Both the position numbers and the translations under genes were made by a program. This document shows positions 1 through 9,227 of a stretch of 64,000 nucleotides of DNA, piece by piece (the stretch's first letter is position 1; every line of letters begins with the position of its first letter). The notes below the pieces were generated by a model. That model did no database searches and had not been told where the DNA came from. It was given only the letters and a program-made list of their open reading frames with translations. The stretch is from Shewanella electrodiphila (GTDB lineage Bacteria > Pseudomonadota > Gammaproteobacteria > Enterobacterales > Shewanellaceae): contig NZ_JAKIKU010000001.1 in assembly GCF_023283985.1 (NCBI RefSeq), positions 372,001 to 436,000 of the forward strand, in the 5' to 3' direction.

Positions 1-31
1 TTGAATTCAGATTACCAAGCTTACAGACAAA

Positions 32-53
32 AATCGTGATCTAAATCACATTT
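32..53. promoter_or_regulatory. CRP-like binding site
   Basis: The sequence contains CGTGA, a six-base spacer and TCACA with A/T flanks, which is close to the consensus TGTGA-N6-TCACA. It lies almost 500 bp before the cytochrome b561 start, so it more probably serves a gene to the left of the window or a distant promoter. The rest of 54-526 shows no open frame I can support. There is a TATAAT-like hexamer at 466-471 that could be the -10 of the cytochrome gene, but its -35 is weak. Confidence 0.5.
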
Positions 54-526
54 TTATCGCTGTTTTAATCTGTTTGATTCATATTTGATCGCTTAGACAA
101 AATGGAGCAAAAAGTCTCTTAAAAGCCTTGTAATCTTATTTTATTAGGCTCATATTGGAATAAATAACAAGGGACGAGAAATCTAAACCTTCGTTAATTT
201 TGGTTTAAATTCACACTCCTCTTCATTCCTATATAGCCTAATTCATCAATTCATTTCTAAAGCAATGACCAACTCAATAATGTATGTTCAATTCAGCTAA
301 ATGATAGTTGACTTGAGGATGACCCATTAACGGTTATGTGCAAAAAGTTATGTATTGTTTATTACACCCTGTATAAAGTACTTCGCTTGTTACAAACTAC
401 GAAATTTTCACACATAAATTACCTTTCTTTACGTTCCTACCCTATGAGAGCTAGTGCTGTATCTTTATAATCATAATTGAACAATATTGATTACGTTTAA
501 CATGAATAGAATTAACGGCGAATAAT

Positions 527-1207
527 ATGAGTATAGAACAAAAAAAAATTAAGGTATGGGATATACCCACTCGATTATTTCATTGGCTAACTGTTGGTTT
601 ATTGATTTCACTTTGGTGGACAGCTGATAGTGGCGAAATGGAGTGGCATCAAATATGTGCATATAGCCTGATGGTGTTAGTTATTTTTAGGCTTTTGTGG
701 GGCATTGTTGGCAGTGAGACTTCACGTTTTACTGACTTTGTATCTGGACCTACAAAGGTTTTGAATTACCTTACGGGTAAGCATAAGTCTACTGTCGTTG
801 GCCATAATCCACTGGGTGGTTACATGGTATTATTCATGCTCACAGTTTTATCTTTACAACTGTTTAGTGGTTTATTCTCTAGTGATGATATTTTTACCGA
901 AGGCCCTTTATATTCAACCGTTTCTTCTGATCTAGGTGCCTGGTTTACTTGGCTTCATAAAGTCAATTTTAATGTGATTCTAGCTTGTATAGTACTCCAC
1001 ATTTCAGTCATTTTGCTTTATGCCATTAAAGGAAATAATTTAGTGACTGCGATGATTTCAGGGAATAAAAAAATGACAGATAAAGAGTATAATATGTTAT
1101 CTCAAGAACCTAAAATGACATCATCAGTATTAGCTATCATTATCGTTGCAGCTATTAGTCTAGTGATTGGTTATTGGTTGATCGCACCGATTGTAGCGTA
1201 CCTTTAA
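527..1207 (+). CDS. Cytochrome b561-type membrane cytochrome
   Basis: 226-residue integral membrane protein of the prokaryotic cytochrome b561 / Ni-Fe hydrogenase b-subunit type. These proteins carry two b hemes and pass electrons between the quinol pool and a soluble or periplasmic partner. The N-terminus has the family pattern VWDIPTRLFHW, with the first heme-ligand histidine. Further histidines lie in hydrophobic helices near residues 42, 145 and 158, and a final helix near residues 200-222 anchors the C-terminus. It is convergent with a class II cytochrome c gene, a natural electron-transfer partner; the pairing is inferred from position. The start ATG has only a weak ribosome binding site. 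Family assignment is firm; the physiological electron acceptor is unknown. Confidence 0.8.
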   Translation: MSIEQKKIKVWDIPTRLFHWLTVGLLISLWWTADSGEMEWHQICAYSLMVLVIFRLLWGIVGSETSRFTDFVSGPTKVLNYLTGKHKSTVVGHNPLGGYMVLFMLTVLSLQLFSGLFSSDDIFTEGPLYSTVSSDLGAWFTWLHKVNFNVILACIVLHISVILLYAIKGNNLVTAMISGNKKMTDKEYNMLSQEPKMTSSVLAIIIVAAISLVIGYWLIAPIVAYL

Positions 1208-1300
1208 CAGCAATAAGGCTAGCTTGTTTATTTCACATCAGCTTAAAAAATAAGTTGTACTGAGGCTAAATTGAGCATTTAACTGTAGCGTCTGTTAAAT

Positions 1301-1332
1301 AATAAAAAACCCACAAAAGTGGGCTTTTTATT
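1301..1332. terminator. Bidirectional rho-independent terminator
   Basis: An A-rich run, then a CCCAC / GTGGG stem with an AAAA loop, then a T-rich run. It can stop transcription from both the cytochrome b561 gene and the convergent cytochrome c gene. Confidence 0.8.
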
Positions 1333-1381
1333 ACTTGTGATTAATCATCTATTCAATCACTGGCATTCTATTGAAAGAGGC

Positions 1382-1831
1382 TTAGTCTTTCTTGTACATA
1401 TCGTGACAACCTTTACAGCTTTTACCTGTATTGCCAAAAGCTTGTTTAATTTGCTTTTTGTCACCAGTTTGCGCTGCGACATTTAATTTAGCCGCATTCT
1501 CTTGGAAAGTGGTCATTTGGCTATCGAAATCAGCTTTGTTGCTCCAGATTTTAGCAAGTGCTTCTGTATCACCTGTATCTGAACCGTCGATAAAACCTTC
1601 ATGAGGAATATTTGCAAGACCAGCTAAATTTGCCGCGCGGGTTTGAAATACGTTTAAATCAAAATCCTTCTTACCTTTTAGCATTGCGCCCATATCGCCG
1701 AACTGGTAGCGAATTAAGCTGAAGGCTGATTGACGGTATTCAATTGCTTCATTAGCATCTTCGAAGTTATGTGCATTAACAGTAGGGATGAGCAGTGCGC
1801 TTACAGCAATTGCAAAAATTTTGTGTTTCAT
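1382..1831 (-). CDS. Class II cytochrome c (cytochrome c'/c556 type)
   Basis: 149 residues. A signal peptide is visible (positive start, hydrophobic core, likely cleavage after VNA near residue 20), so the protein is periplasmic. The single heme motif CKGCH sits at the extreme C-terminus, which is diagnostic of the four-helix-bundle class II cytochromes. The early segment YRQSAFSLIRYQFGDM matches the first helix of the family, including a Met in the position of the c556 heme ligand; in a strict c' this sixth ligand is absent. It likely exchanges electrons with the neighbouring b561 protein. A CRP-like half-palindrome lies about 30-50 bp upstream. Family is confident, exact subtype less so. 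Confidence 0.85.
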   Translation of the reverse strand: MKHKIFAIAVSALLIPTVNAHNFEDANEAIEYRQSAFSLIRYQFGDMGAMLKGKKDFDLNVFQTRAANLAGLANIPHEGFIDGSDTGDTEALAKIWSNKADFDSQMTTFQENAAKLNVAAQTGDKKQIKQAFGNTGKSCKGCHDMYKKD

Positions 1832-1858
1832 AAGTTTTCTCTTATTTTCTAATTATAT

Positions 1859-1880
1859 GACGGTGGTTTAAATCACATTT
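1859..1880. promoter_or_regulatory. Possible CRP site before the cytochrome c gene
   Basis: GGTGG, six bases, then a perfect TCACA half-site. One half is good and the other has two mismatches to TGTGA. Its position just upstream of the minus-strand cytochrome c start fits an activator or FNR/CRP-class site. Confidence 0.35.
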
Positions 1881-1997
1881 TACACATAAATTTGAACTGA
1901 GTGCGAATCTTGTTTGTGTCTATTTGTAAGTAATCTCGTGAAATGTTCAAAAATAAAATTATTTTTAAATTTTCTTATTGCTGGATAAGAAATATTG

Positions 1998-2010
1998 GTA
2001 CACTTTGTAC
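1998..2010 (+). promoter_or_regulatory. Palindrome upstream of trpR, possible autoregulatory operator
   Basis: GTACA-CTT-TGTAC is a perfect 13-bp dyad, 28 bp before the trpR start codon. TrpR represses its own gene in enterobacteria through operators containing GTAC-type half sites. This shorter dyad is only a loose match, so the call rests mainly on position. Confidence 0.3.
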
Positions 2011-2038
2011 TGTTGAGGCATTACTAAAAGAGAGTGTT

Positions 2039-2317
2039 ATGCGAGCCAATTGGGAATCTGTGGTTGAGAAAGTGTTAAGTTATCCAAATTCTGATGAATT
2101 AGGAATATTATTCCAATTGTTATTAACTGAAGAGGAGCGTAGTGCTGTAGCTGGCCGCTTAAAAGTGTTCCAATTACTTCTTCAAGGCGATTTAAGTCAA
2201 AGGCAAATCTCTGCAGACTATCAGGTAAGTATTGCGACTATTACGCGTTGCTCAAATTATTTAAAAAACATGCAGCCGGAACAGAAACAAAAAATCCAGC
2301 AACTATTACTTGACTAA
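2039..2317 (+). CDS. trpR: Trp operon repressor TrpR
   Basis: 92 residues from the ATG at 2039, which is preceded by AGAGAG. The longer open frame from 1943 has no ribosome binding site, and its extra N-terminus does not look like TrpR. The family core is clear: LLTEEERSAVAGRLKVFQLLL followed by the helix-turn-helix LSQRQISADYQVSIATITR. TrpR is a cytoplasmic dimer that binds L-tryptophan and represses tryptophan biosynthesis and transport genes. It stands alone here, without trp genes in the window. A GTAC-containing dyad lies just upstream and could mediate autoregulation. Confidence 0.85.
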   Translation: MRANWESVVEKVLSYPNSDELGILFQLLLTEEERSAVAGRLKVFQLLLQGDLSQRQISADYQVSIATITRCSNYLKNMQPEQKQKIQQLLLD

Positions 2318-2369
2318 TAATTACTGGATTGATGGCTGCTTAATGAGTTATGTCTAATCTAAGATTCGG

Positions 2370-2759
2370 CTAGTTAAACTTTGCTCTCGTTTGTACGCCT
2401 GGGATTTTATGATGTCGGTAGCTGATTCTTCTTAACAGTACATAAGTACCATAAGTAAAGAGACATATAGAAATAACAACACCAGAGTCTTTTGGAAGAA
2501 AGCGAAAGATTAATCCTGCTGACATGATATAGATGAATGGTAAATATCCGTAAATCGATTCAGGTAATATCCCGTCAATACGTTTTCTTTTTCTATCTGT
2601 TCGACGGTTTTTAGATCGTTGATTCCAAATATGAGCGCCATAAAAGAAGACGAGTAGTGAGGCTATGATTGCGTAGGGCTCTTTGAGCAAGGCAACACTT
2701 CCGGCACCTATAATCATATAAGTGAATGGCAAAATTTCATAAATCGGTTTAATTAACAT
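2370..2759 (-). CDS. Small membrane protein with two duplicated halves
   Basis: 129 residues from the ATG at 2759, chosen because GGAG lies 5 nt before it; an in-frame GTG at 2765 overlaps that site. I do not recognise a named family with certainty. The two halves align: residues about 6-48 and 71-113 share the pattern IYxxLPFxYxxxAG, then a hydrophobic stretch, then FxYG and a basic end. Each half has about two membrane segments. The halves are joined by a strongly basic linker rich in Arg and Lys (near residues 50-65). This suggests an inner-membrane protein made by internal gene duplication. No enzymatic motif is visible. Confidence 0.6.
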   Translation of the reverse strand: MLIKPIYEILPFTYMIIGAGSVALLKEPYAIIASLLVFFYGAHIWNQRSKNRRTDRKRKRIDGILPESIYGYLPFIYIMSAGLIFRFLPKDSGVVISICLFTYGTYVLLRRISYRHHKIPGVQTRAKFN

Positions 2760-2951
2760 AAGCACTCCGTCGCTTGTGATTAATCATAAGTAAGTCTTTT
2801 TAGGCTAAGTCTATAGCCTCATCTAGTACCTACTATTAATACACGTCATAGCTAACCGACGTATTATTAAGAATCAAAGGGTGAATAAATTAGTGTTAGC
2901 TGATTGCATTTAGGCAGGTAAATGTTAATCAACTAATATGAATAATAACGC

Positions 2952-2988
2952 AAAAAAAATACGTTACCCAAGGATTTGGCTAACGTAT
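2952..2988 (-). terminator. Terminator of slyD
   Basis: On the minus strand, an ATACGTTA / TAACGTAT stem, extended by CC/GG pairs, is followed by a run of eight T. It lies about 80 bp after the slyD stop. The rest of the 2760-3069 gap shows no gene. Confidence 0.8.
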
Positions 2989-3069
2989 CTTTGATTTCAA
3001 ACTTTCGGTTTAGTCGTTTATAGCTAAGTTATTGAATTAGGCTTAATCAGGCTTAGCTATTTTTCACTA

Positions 3070-3627
3070 TTAGTGACAGCCACAGCCGCCATTACCATCA
3101 CAACCTGGCTTTTCTGTATCACATTGTTCATGTTCTTGAGCATGATCGTGACCACAACCGCCTGCTGCATGAATGTGTCCGTGAGCGACTTCTTCAGCTG
3201 TTGCTTCGCGAATATCCATGACTTCAACACTGAAGTTTAATGCTTGACCTGCTAATGGGTGGTTGCCATCAACCACGACAACACTATCTTTAACTTCAGT
3301 TACTTGAACTGGACGTTGGCCCATTTCAGTTTCAGCAATAAAACGCATACCAGGAACGATATCTTCAACATCACCAAACGCTTCTAAAGGTACTTCTTGC
3401 TTTAGCCCTTCATGGTATTCACCATAAGCTTGCTCAGTAGGAATGTTGGCGTCAAATTTATCACCAACCACTTTGCCTTCAAGTTCGACTTCTAAGCCTG
3501 GGATCAGGCCTTCAGTACCATGAAGATAAGCCATTGGTTCTGCTTCAAATGAGCTTTCGATTAGCTGGCCATCTTGGTCTGTTAAACGGTAGTGAATAGT
3601 CACTGCTGAATGTTTTGTGATTTTCAT
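3070..3627 (-). CDS. slyD: FKBP-type peptidyl-prolyl isomerase SlyD
   Basis: 185-residue cytoplasmic prolyl isomerase and chaperone. The FKBP core is split by the insert-in-flap domain as in SlyD (PTEQAYGEYHEGLKQEVP and NHPLAGQALNFSVEV are visible). After residue about 148 the chain becomes a His/Cys/Gly tail with HGHIH, CGHDH, several Cys-containing turns and a final GCGCH. In E. coli the equivalent tail binds Ni2+ and feeds hydrogenase maturation. A GGAG site precedes the ATG. It is transcribed alone, with its own terminator. Confidence 0.93.
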   Translation of the reverse strand: MKITKHSAVTIHYRLTDQDGQLIESSFEAEPMAYLHGTEGLIPGLEVELEGKVVGDKFDANIPTEQAYGEYHEGLKQEVPLEAFGDVEDIVPGMRFIAETEMGQRPVQVTEVKDSVVVVDGNHPLAGQALNFSVEVMDIREATAEEVAHGHIHAAGGCGHDHAQEHEQCDTEKPGCDGNGGCGCH

Positions 3628-3911
3628 AACGACTCCAATTCATAATGTGCGCGCATGATAATACTTTTTATAGTAGGGGGGAATGATCAGTATCAGCTTT
3701 TGCTTATTCAATCACATGTTTTGTAAATTCAGTTAGATGAATCAATTTCATCATCGTGAGTGAGCCTTTGATTATTGAAATTTGTCATTTGTGACCTTGA
3801 TGCTTTTTTAGCGTTGTAAGTGACTTATTAGATGGTTAGTGAGTTTTATTTGACCGCCTGTTGCTGTAAGTGGTTGTAATAAAGTTATTTTTAAGTTCTC
3901 ATTAATTGACC

Positions 3912-3925
3912 TTACGTTAACGTAA
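3912..3925. promoter_or_regulatory. Perfect 14-bp palindrome TTACGTTAACGTAA
   Basis: A perfect dyad in the 490-bp gap between slyD and the thr leader, about 190 bp before the leader peptide and 285 bp before slyD. It resembles operators bound by MerR-family regulators such as LiuR in Shewanella and relatives. The regulator is inferred, not shown. Nothing else in 3628-4040 looks like a gene. Confidence 0.4.
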
Positions 3926-4045
3926 AGTGTTACCGTGGGCGTTATAAGCTTGTTATTTTTGTATAAAATATAGGGTTTAGTTCATTTCGGTGCTGATTTA
4001 GATTGATGTGGAATATACATGTTCAAATAAAGCTATGTTGAGGGG

Positions 4046-4080
4046 TTGACAACAGGCAGGTAAAAAAGCAATTCTATTAT
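4046..4080 (+). promoter_or_regulatory. Candidate thr operon promoter
   Basis: A perfect -35 hexamer TTGACA at 4046 is followed by an A/T-rich stretch with TATTAT-like sequence near 4075. The spacing to the best -10 is longer than ideal, so only the region is proposed. It is placed correctly for a transcript that starts shortly before the leader peptide. Confidence 0.4.
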
Positions 4081-4117
4081 TAATTCAAAACAAATACATA
4101 AAAATTAATCGAGTGTC

Positions 4118-4192
4118 ATGATGAAAATCCAGTTCCACGTTGTAGCTACCATTATTACAACCACCACAATTAACATTGTGGGGGCGGGCTGA
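4118..4192 (+). CDS. thrL: thr operon leader peptide
   Basis: A 24-residue open frame starting at tandem ATG codons. It holds five Thr and five Ile codons, clustered in TIITTTTINI. This is the composition expected of the leader that senses charged tRNA-Thr and tRNA-Ile in transcription attenuation. Ribosome stalling in this cluster would free the antiterminator. It ends 24 bp before the terminator stem and 127 bp before thrA. Confidence 0.88.
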   Translation: MMKIQFHVVATIITTTTINIVGAG

Positions 4193-4216
4193 GTACACCC
4201 TAAAGATTTTTACAAC

Positions 4217-4253
4217 AAGCCCGCTTCCCACAAAGAAGCGGGCTTTTTGTTTT
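4217..4253 (+). terminator. thr attenuator terminator
   Basis: Eleven paired bases (AAGCCCGCTTC / GAAGCGGGCTT) with a short loop and a T-rich tail. Upstream, CCACAAT / ATTGTGG (4164-4181) forms a pause hairpin. The GTGGGGGCGGGCT segment at 4178-4190 can pair instead with the left arm of the terminator, acting as antiterminator. The three mutually exclusive structures form a classical amino-acid attenuator. Confidence 0.88.
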
Positions 4254-4319
4254 CAGACTTAAAAATAATGATTTAGGAATTAAATTTAACTTAGCGCTAG
4301 CGAGTCAAGGGAGTAGAAA

Positions 4320-6788
4320 ATGAAAGTAATGAAATTTGGTGGGACTTCGTTAGCCAATTGGCAGCGTTTTTTGATGGCTGCGGATATCATAGAGCAATCT
4401 GCGCAGACAGAGTCAATTGCAACTGTGTTATCTGCTCCTGCGACTGTCACGAATGGATTGCTTGAGCTAGTTGATTTAGCTCAACGTGGTGAAGATTATT
4501 CAGCGGTATTGACGCATATTGAAACCGTGTTTAATGGTTTGTTTGAACAAGCTGCTGCTGAGTTAATTTCTCATGAACAAAAACATTTACTAGAAAATAA
4601 GTTAGCGAACCAGCTTGATGATTGGAATGACAAGCTAACAGGGATTAAGCTGCTTAATGAGTGTCCAGATCATGTGCAAGCGCAAGTGGTTGTTTCTGGT
4701 GAGCGTTTGTCTGCTGCGCTAATGGAACAAGTGATGTTGGCTAAGTCGTTAACCGCAGCACAATTTGATCCAACAAAGCTATTTTTAGCACACGGTAAAG
4801 CGTTAGAGTCAGTAGTCGATATCAGTGTCAGTAAGCCACGCTTTGCTGCGCTTCAGCTAGCTGATGCAAGAGTGTGGATCATGCCAGGGTTTACTGCAGC
4901 AAATGAACAGGGAAAAACGGTAACTTTGGGCCGAAATGGCTCTGACTATTCTGCTGCTGTGTTAGCTGCCTGTTTAGATGCATCAAGCTGTGAAATTTGG
5001 ACCGATGTTGATGGCGTATACAATACAGATCCTCGTGTGGTGACGGACGCAAAACTACTTGAACAATTGAGCTATCAAGAAGCGATGGAATTGTCATATT
5101 TTGGCGCTAAAGTACTTCACCCTAAGACTATCGCCCCCATTGCTCAATATCATATACCTTGTTATATCAAAAACAGTTTTAACCCTTCTGCACCAGGTAC
5201 TTTGGTATCCAATGAGGTTGATAAAACCGGTTTACAAGTTAAAGCTATATCTAATCTTGATAACCAAACCATGTTTAATATTTCAGGCCCAGGCATGAAA
5301 GGCATGGTTGGTATGGCTAGCCGTACGCTTGAAGCCATCTCTCGAAGTGGTATTTCTGTCTCCTTAATTACTCAAAGTTCATCTGAATACAGTATTAGCT
5401 TTTGTGTTAATACTGATGAAGCTGAAAAGGCTAAGCAAGCACTTGAACTTGAATTTGAATTAGAGATTCAATCTGAGTTATTAGAGCCAATTGAATTAAG
5501 ACAAGACTTAGCTATTGTGTCATTAATTGGCGATGGTATGAAGACTCATAAGGGCGCTGCAGCGAAATTCTTCAGTGCACTGGCAAAGGCAAGCGTGAAC
5601 ATTGTTGCGATTGCACAGGGCTCTTCAGAGCGCTCAATTTCAACGGTAATTCAACAGCGAAAAACAAAACACGCCATTGCAGCTTGTCATCAAGCATTCT
5701 TTGATGTGCAGCAATACCTTGATGTGTTTTTAGTCGGTGCAGGTAATGTTGGCGCTGGTTTGTTAGAACAAATCAAACAACAAGCTGCGATGCTTAAAGA
5801 GCAACATATTACTATGCGTGTTTGTGGTATTGCCAACTCACGAAAAATGCTACTCAACAGTGATGGGGTTGATTTAGCTAATTGGCAGGCATTACTTGCA
5901 GATTGTGATACCCAATATGATTTAACTGAACTCTTTAATTGGGGCAAAGAGCAACAGTTGTTGAACCCTGTATTGGTTGACTGTACTTCAAGTGAACTGG
6001 TGTCAGACAGATATGTCGATGCTATGAATGCTGGTTTTCATGTGGTAACCCCTAACAAGAAAGCCAATACGCGTGATTATCAATATTACCAACAGCTTCG
6101 TACTACAGCACTATTACAGCGTCGCCAGTTTTTATATGAAACCACCGTAGGAGCAGGGCTCCCAGTTATCGATAATCTGAAAAAGCTCTTATATGCCGGT
6201 GATAAACTGCAACGTTTTAACGGTATTTTATCGGGTTCACTCTCTTACATCTTTGGTATGTTAGATGAAGGGATGAGTCTATCTGCTGCAACCTCAATAG
6301 CCCGCGAGAAATGCTTTACTGAGCCGGATCCTCGTGAAGATTTAAGCGGTATGGATGTCGCACGTAAAGTGCTGATCTTAGCTCGTGAAGTTGGCATGGA
6401 GTTAGAGCTTGAAGACATTAACGTAGAGTCCGTTTTACCTAGCTCATTCGATGATTCAGGTGATATTGACACCTTTATGAGCAACCTACCGAAATTGGAC
6501 GCTGAAGTGAGCGCCCGTGTAGAAACGGCCAAAGCTGAAGGTAAAGTGCTGCGTTATGTTGGTCAGATTGAGTCAGGAAAATGCTATGTCCGTATTGCAG
6601 AAGTCGATGCGACAGATCCCCTATACAGCGTCAAAGGTGGCGAGAATGCATTGGCATTTTACAGTCGTTATTATCAACCTATTCCATTTGTACTAAGAGG
6701 TTATGGCGCAGGAACAGATGTTACTGCTGCAGGTGCTTTTGCTGACGTGCTTAGAACACTCAACTGGACGCGTGAGGTGGGCTTATGA
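4320..6788 (+). CDS. thrA: Aspartokinase I / homoserine dehydrogenase I
   Basis: 822-residue bifunctional cytoplasmic enzyme, about the length of E. coli ThrA. It phosphorylates aspartate and later reduces aspartate semialdehyde to homoserine. The N-terminal aspartokinase domain begins with [10 protein letters not shown] and has [11 protein letters not shown] near residue 203. ACT-type regulatory segments, which bind the feedback inhibitor threonine, occupy roughly 315-460. The dehydrogenase domain starts near residue 468 with the nucleotide-binding pattern VGAGNVGAG, and [12 protein letters not shown] follows. First structural gene of thrABC, controlled by the attenuator just upstream. Its stop overlaps the thrB start by 4 bp. 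Confidence 0.97.
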   Translation: MKVMKFGGTSLANWQRFLMAADIIEQSAQTESIATVLSAPATVTNGLLELVDLAQRGEDYSAVLTHIETVFNGLFEQAAAELISHEQKHLLENKLANQLDDWNDKLTGIKLLNECPDHVQAQVVVSGERLSAALMEQVMLAKSLTAAQFDPTKLFLAHGKALESVVDISVSKPRFAALQLADARVWIMPGFTAANEQGKTVTLGRNGSDYSAAVLAACLDASSCEIWTDVDGVYNTDPRVVTDAKLLEQLSYQEAMELSYFGAKVLHPKTIAPIAQYHIPCYIKNSFNPSAPGTLVSNEVDKTGLQVKAISNLDNQTMFNISGPGMKGMVGMASRTLEAISRSGISVSLITQSSSEYSISFCVNTDEAEKAKQALELEFELEIQSELLEPIELRQDLAIVSLIGDGMKTHKGAAAKFFSALAKASVNIVAIAQGSSERSISTVIQQRKTKHAIAACHQAFFDVQQYLDVFLVGAGNVGAGLLEQIKQQAAMLKEQHITMRVCGIANSRKMLLNSDGVDLANWQALLADCDTQYDLTELFNWGKEQQLLNPVLVDCTSSELVSDRYVDAMNAGFHVVTPNKKANTRDYQYYQQLRTTALLQRRQFLYETTVGAGLPVIDNLKKLLYAGDKLQRFNGILSGSLSYIFGMLDEGMSLSAATSIAREKCFTEPDPREDLSGMDVARKVLILAREVGMELELEDINVESVLPSSFDDSGDIDTFMSNLPKLDAEVSARVETAKAEGKVLRYVGQIESGKCYVRIAEVDATDPLYSVKGGENALAFYSRYYQPIPFVLRGYGAGTDVTAAGAFADVLRTLNWTREVGL

Positions 6789-7717
6789 GCATAACGGTTT
6801 ATGCGCCAGCCTCTATGGGCAATGTCGGGGTAGGTTATGACTTACTCGGCGCAGCACTCGCGCCAATTGATGGCAGCTTATTGGGTGACAGAGTGATGAT
6901 TGAGGCTGCAGATTCTGGTGTTCATTATTCGCAAACAGGGCCATGGGCACATAAGTTACCTGAAGACGGTAAGCAAAATATTGTTTATCAATGTGCTGAA
7001 TTTTTCCTAGAAAAGCTAAATAGCACTCAAGGTGTTGTTATTGATTTAGAAAAAAACTTACCGGTTGGCAGTGGCTTAGGTTCGAGCGCAAGCTCAGTTG
7101 TCGCTGCGCTTTACGCACTCAACGAACATTTTGAACAACCATTTGATGAACAAGCTTTATTACTTCTAATGGGTGAGTTCGAGGGAATGATTTCTGGTAG
7201 TGTGCATTTTGATAATGTCGCGCCATGTTACTTGGGCGGTATGCAGTTAATGTTAAATACGCCTAAGCAAGTGTGCGCAACTATCCCAAGTTTTAAGCAG
7301 TGGTATTGGGTTGTCGCTTATCCTGGTATTTCATTATCTACCGCTAAAATGCGTGAACTATTACCAAGTCAATATGACAAATCAGTAGCAATTGATTTTG
7401 CACGTCATTTAAGTGCATTTGTGCATGCGAGCTATCAGCAAGATGCTTATTTGGCCATTGCAGTGCTTAAAGATGTCATGGCTGAACCTTATCGAGCAGA
7501 AGCTATTCCGGGTTACACAGATGCGCGTAGTGAGCTTGAAAAATTAGGCATGTTAACGACTGGCATCTCGGGTAGTGGCCCGACGTTATTCTCTGTGACT
7601 GACTCTCTTGAAACAGCCCAAGCTGCTCAAGTGTGGCTTGAGCAACATTATTTATCTGAGGCTGGTGGTTTTGCCCATGTCTGTAAACTGGATGAGTCTG
7701 GAACTCGTCGGGTTTAA
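6785..7717 (+). CDS. thrB: Homoserine kinase
   Basis: 310-residue GHMP-family kinase that phosphorylates homoserine to O-phosphohomoserine, the fourth step from aspartate to threonine. The ATP-binding signature [13 protein letters not shown] lies near residues 90-102. The C-terminal [10 protein letters not shown] motif is also typical of the family. The start codon overlaps the thrA stop (ATGA), implying translational coupling, and thrC follows after 29 bp. Confidence 0.97.
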   Translation: MSITVYAPASMGNVGVGYDLLGAALAPIDGSLLGDRVMIEAADSGVHYSQTGPWAHKLPEDGKQNIVYQCAEFFLEKLNSTQGVVIDLEKNLPVGSGLGSSASSVVAALYALNEHFEQPFDEQALLLLMGEFEGMISGSVHFDNVAPCYLGGMQLMLNTPKQVCATIPSFKQWYWVVAYPGISLSTAKMRELLPSQYDKSVAIDFARHLSAFVHASYQQDAYLAIAVLKDVMAEPYRAEAIPGYTDARSELEKLGMLTTGISGSGPTLFSVTDSLETAQAAQVWLEQHYLSEAGGFAHVCKLDESGTRRV

Positions 7718-7746
7718 TACTGAATTATTTTATAAAGGCGTTCAAA

Positions 7747-9030
7747 ATGGAATTATATAATTTAAAGCATCCTTCACAAGTCGTGAATTTCAGTGAAGCA
7801 GTACAGTTAGGACTAGGTAAAGATAGAGGGTTATTTTTTCCTAAGTCTATTCCTGTGCTTGAAAATATGGACGAGTTATTGGCTCTCCCCTTTGCTGCGC
7901 GAAGTAAGCGTATCCTAGGTGCTTGGCTTGCAAGTGAATTGGGGCAAGAAAGTGTAGATAAATTAGTTGATCATGCGTTTACATTTGATGCACCTCTAGT
8001 CAAAGCTGACGACAATCGTGCTTGTCTTGAGTTATTTCACGGCCCTACGTTAGCTTTTAAAGATTTCGGTGCCCGTTTTATGGCTCAGTGCGTTAATTTA
8101 CTCGCAGGCGATAATAAGTTAACTATATTAACGGCAACTTCTGGCGATACTGGCGCTGCAGTTGCTGATGCTTTTTACGGTTTAGATGCCGTTCAAGTCG
8201 TGGTGATGTACCCCAAGGGTAAAATTAGTGAACTGCAAGAAAAGATGTTCACGACGTTAGGTAAGAATATCCACACTGTCGCTGTGACTTCTGATTTCGA
8301 TGATTGCCAGACGTTAGTTAAACAAGCTTTTGATGATAGTGACATTCGTGATGGCTTGCATTTGAATTCTGCCAACTCTATTAATATCAGTCGCTTATTA
8401 GCGCAAATTTGTTATTACTTCGAAGCTGTTGCGCAAGCTAAACGTCATAGTGATGATGAAGTTGTTATATCAGTACCCAGTGGTAACTTTGGCAACTTAA
8501 CCGCAGGTCTATTTGCAAAGGCAATGGGGTTACCGGTTAAGCGCTTTATTGCAGCCACTAACTCTAATGACACAGTACCGCGCTATTTAGCCGCAGGCGA
8601 TTGGGCGCCAAATTCGACTGTAGCCACGATGTCAAACGCGATGGATGTTTCAGAACCATCAAACTGGCCGCGCGTTGAGGCCATTTGTGAAGCGATGGGT
8701 TGGCCTTTATCATCAATCACAGGTTTAGCCTTAACAGAGGCACAAACGTCTGCTGCGTTAGCTGAGTTATATCAATTAGGTTATCAATCAGAACCGCACG
8801 CAGCGATTGCAGCCCAAGCCTTATCAAGTGAACTTAAGGCTGGGGAAACCGGAATATTTTTAGGCACCGCACACCCTGCTAAATTTAAAGATGTGGTCGA
8901 TGTGCAATTAAATATCAATCTGCCTTTACCCCCAGAGCTTGAAGCTGTGGTTGATAAACCTATTTTATCCGCACAAATAGCGGCTGATTTTGAACAACTT
9001 AAAACGCACTTATTTAAAACCTTAACTTAA
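7747..9030 (+). CDS. thrC: Threonine synthase
   Basis: 427-residue PLP enzyme converting O-phosphohomoserine to threonine and phosphate, the last step of the pathway. The PLP lysine sits in HGPTLAFKDFGARF (near residue 107). The phosphate-binding loop TATSGDTGAA follows, and SVPSGNFGNLTAG is further on. Length matches E. coli ThrC. It is the last gene of the operon, with a terminator 25 bp after the stop. Confidence 0.97.
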   Translation: MELYNLKHPSQVVNFSEAVQLGLGKDRGLFFPKSIPVLENMDELLALPFAARSKRILGAWLASELGQESVDKLVDHAFTFDAPLVKADDNRACLELFHGPTLAFKDFGARFMAQCVNLLAGDNKLTILTATSGDTGAAVADAFYGLDAVQVVVMYPKGKISELQEKMFTTLGKNIHTVAVTSDFDDCQTLVKQAFDDSDIRDGLHLNSANSINISRLLAQICYYFEAVAQAKRHSDDEVVISVPSGNFGNLTAGLFAKAMGLPVKRFIAATNSNDTVPRYLAAGDWAPNSTVATMSNAMDVSEPSNWPRVEAICEAMGWPLSSITGLALTEAQTSAALAELYQLGYQSEPHAAIAAQALSSELKAGETGIFLGTAHPAKFKDVVDVQLNINLPLPPELEAVVDKPILSAQIAADFEQLKTHLFKTLT

Positions 9031-9055
9031 AAAGGCTAAATTTGTGTGTAACTAC

Positions 9056-9080
9056 AAAAGCACTTTTGGGTGCTTTTTTA
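9056..9080 (+). terminator. Terminator of thrABC
   Basis: AAAAGCAC / GTGCTTTT stem followed by a T-rich run, directly after thrC. Confidence 0.85.
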
Positions 9081-9227
9081 TTTTTAATATTTCTTTTTCT
9101 TTGTTTTAAATGGCTTTTTTGAAAAATTTCTATTTTATGATCTTCGTCATAACATCATCAATACCACTAGTGTAGATTGAATATATTCAATGTTTGCTTA
9201 ATCTTTATACATGAGGGAATGGTGATA

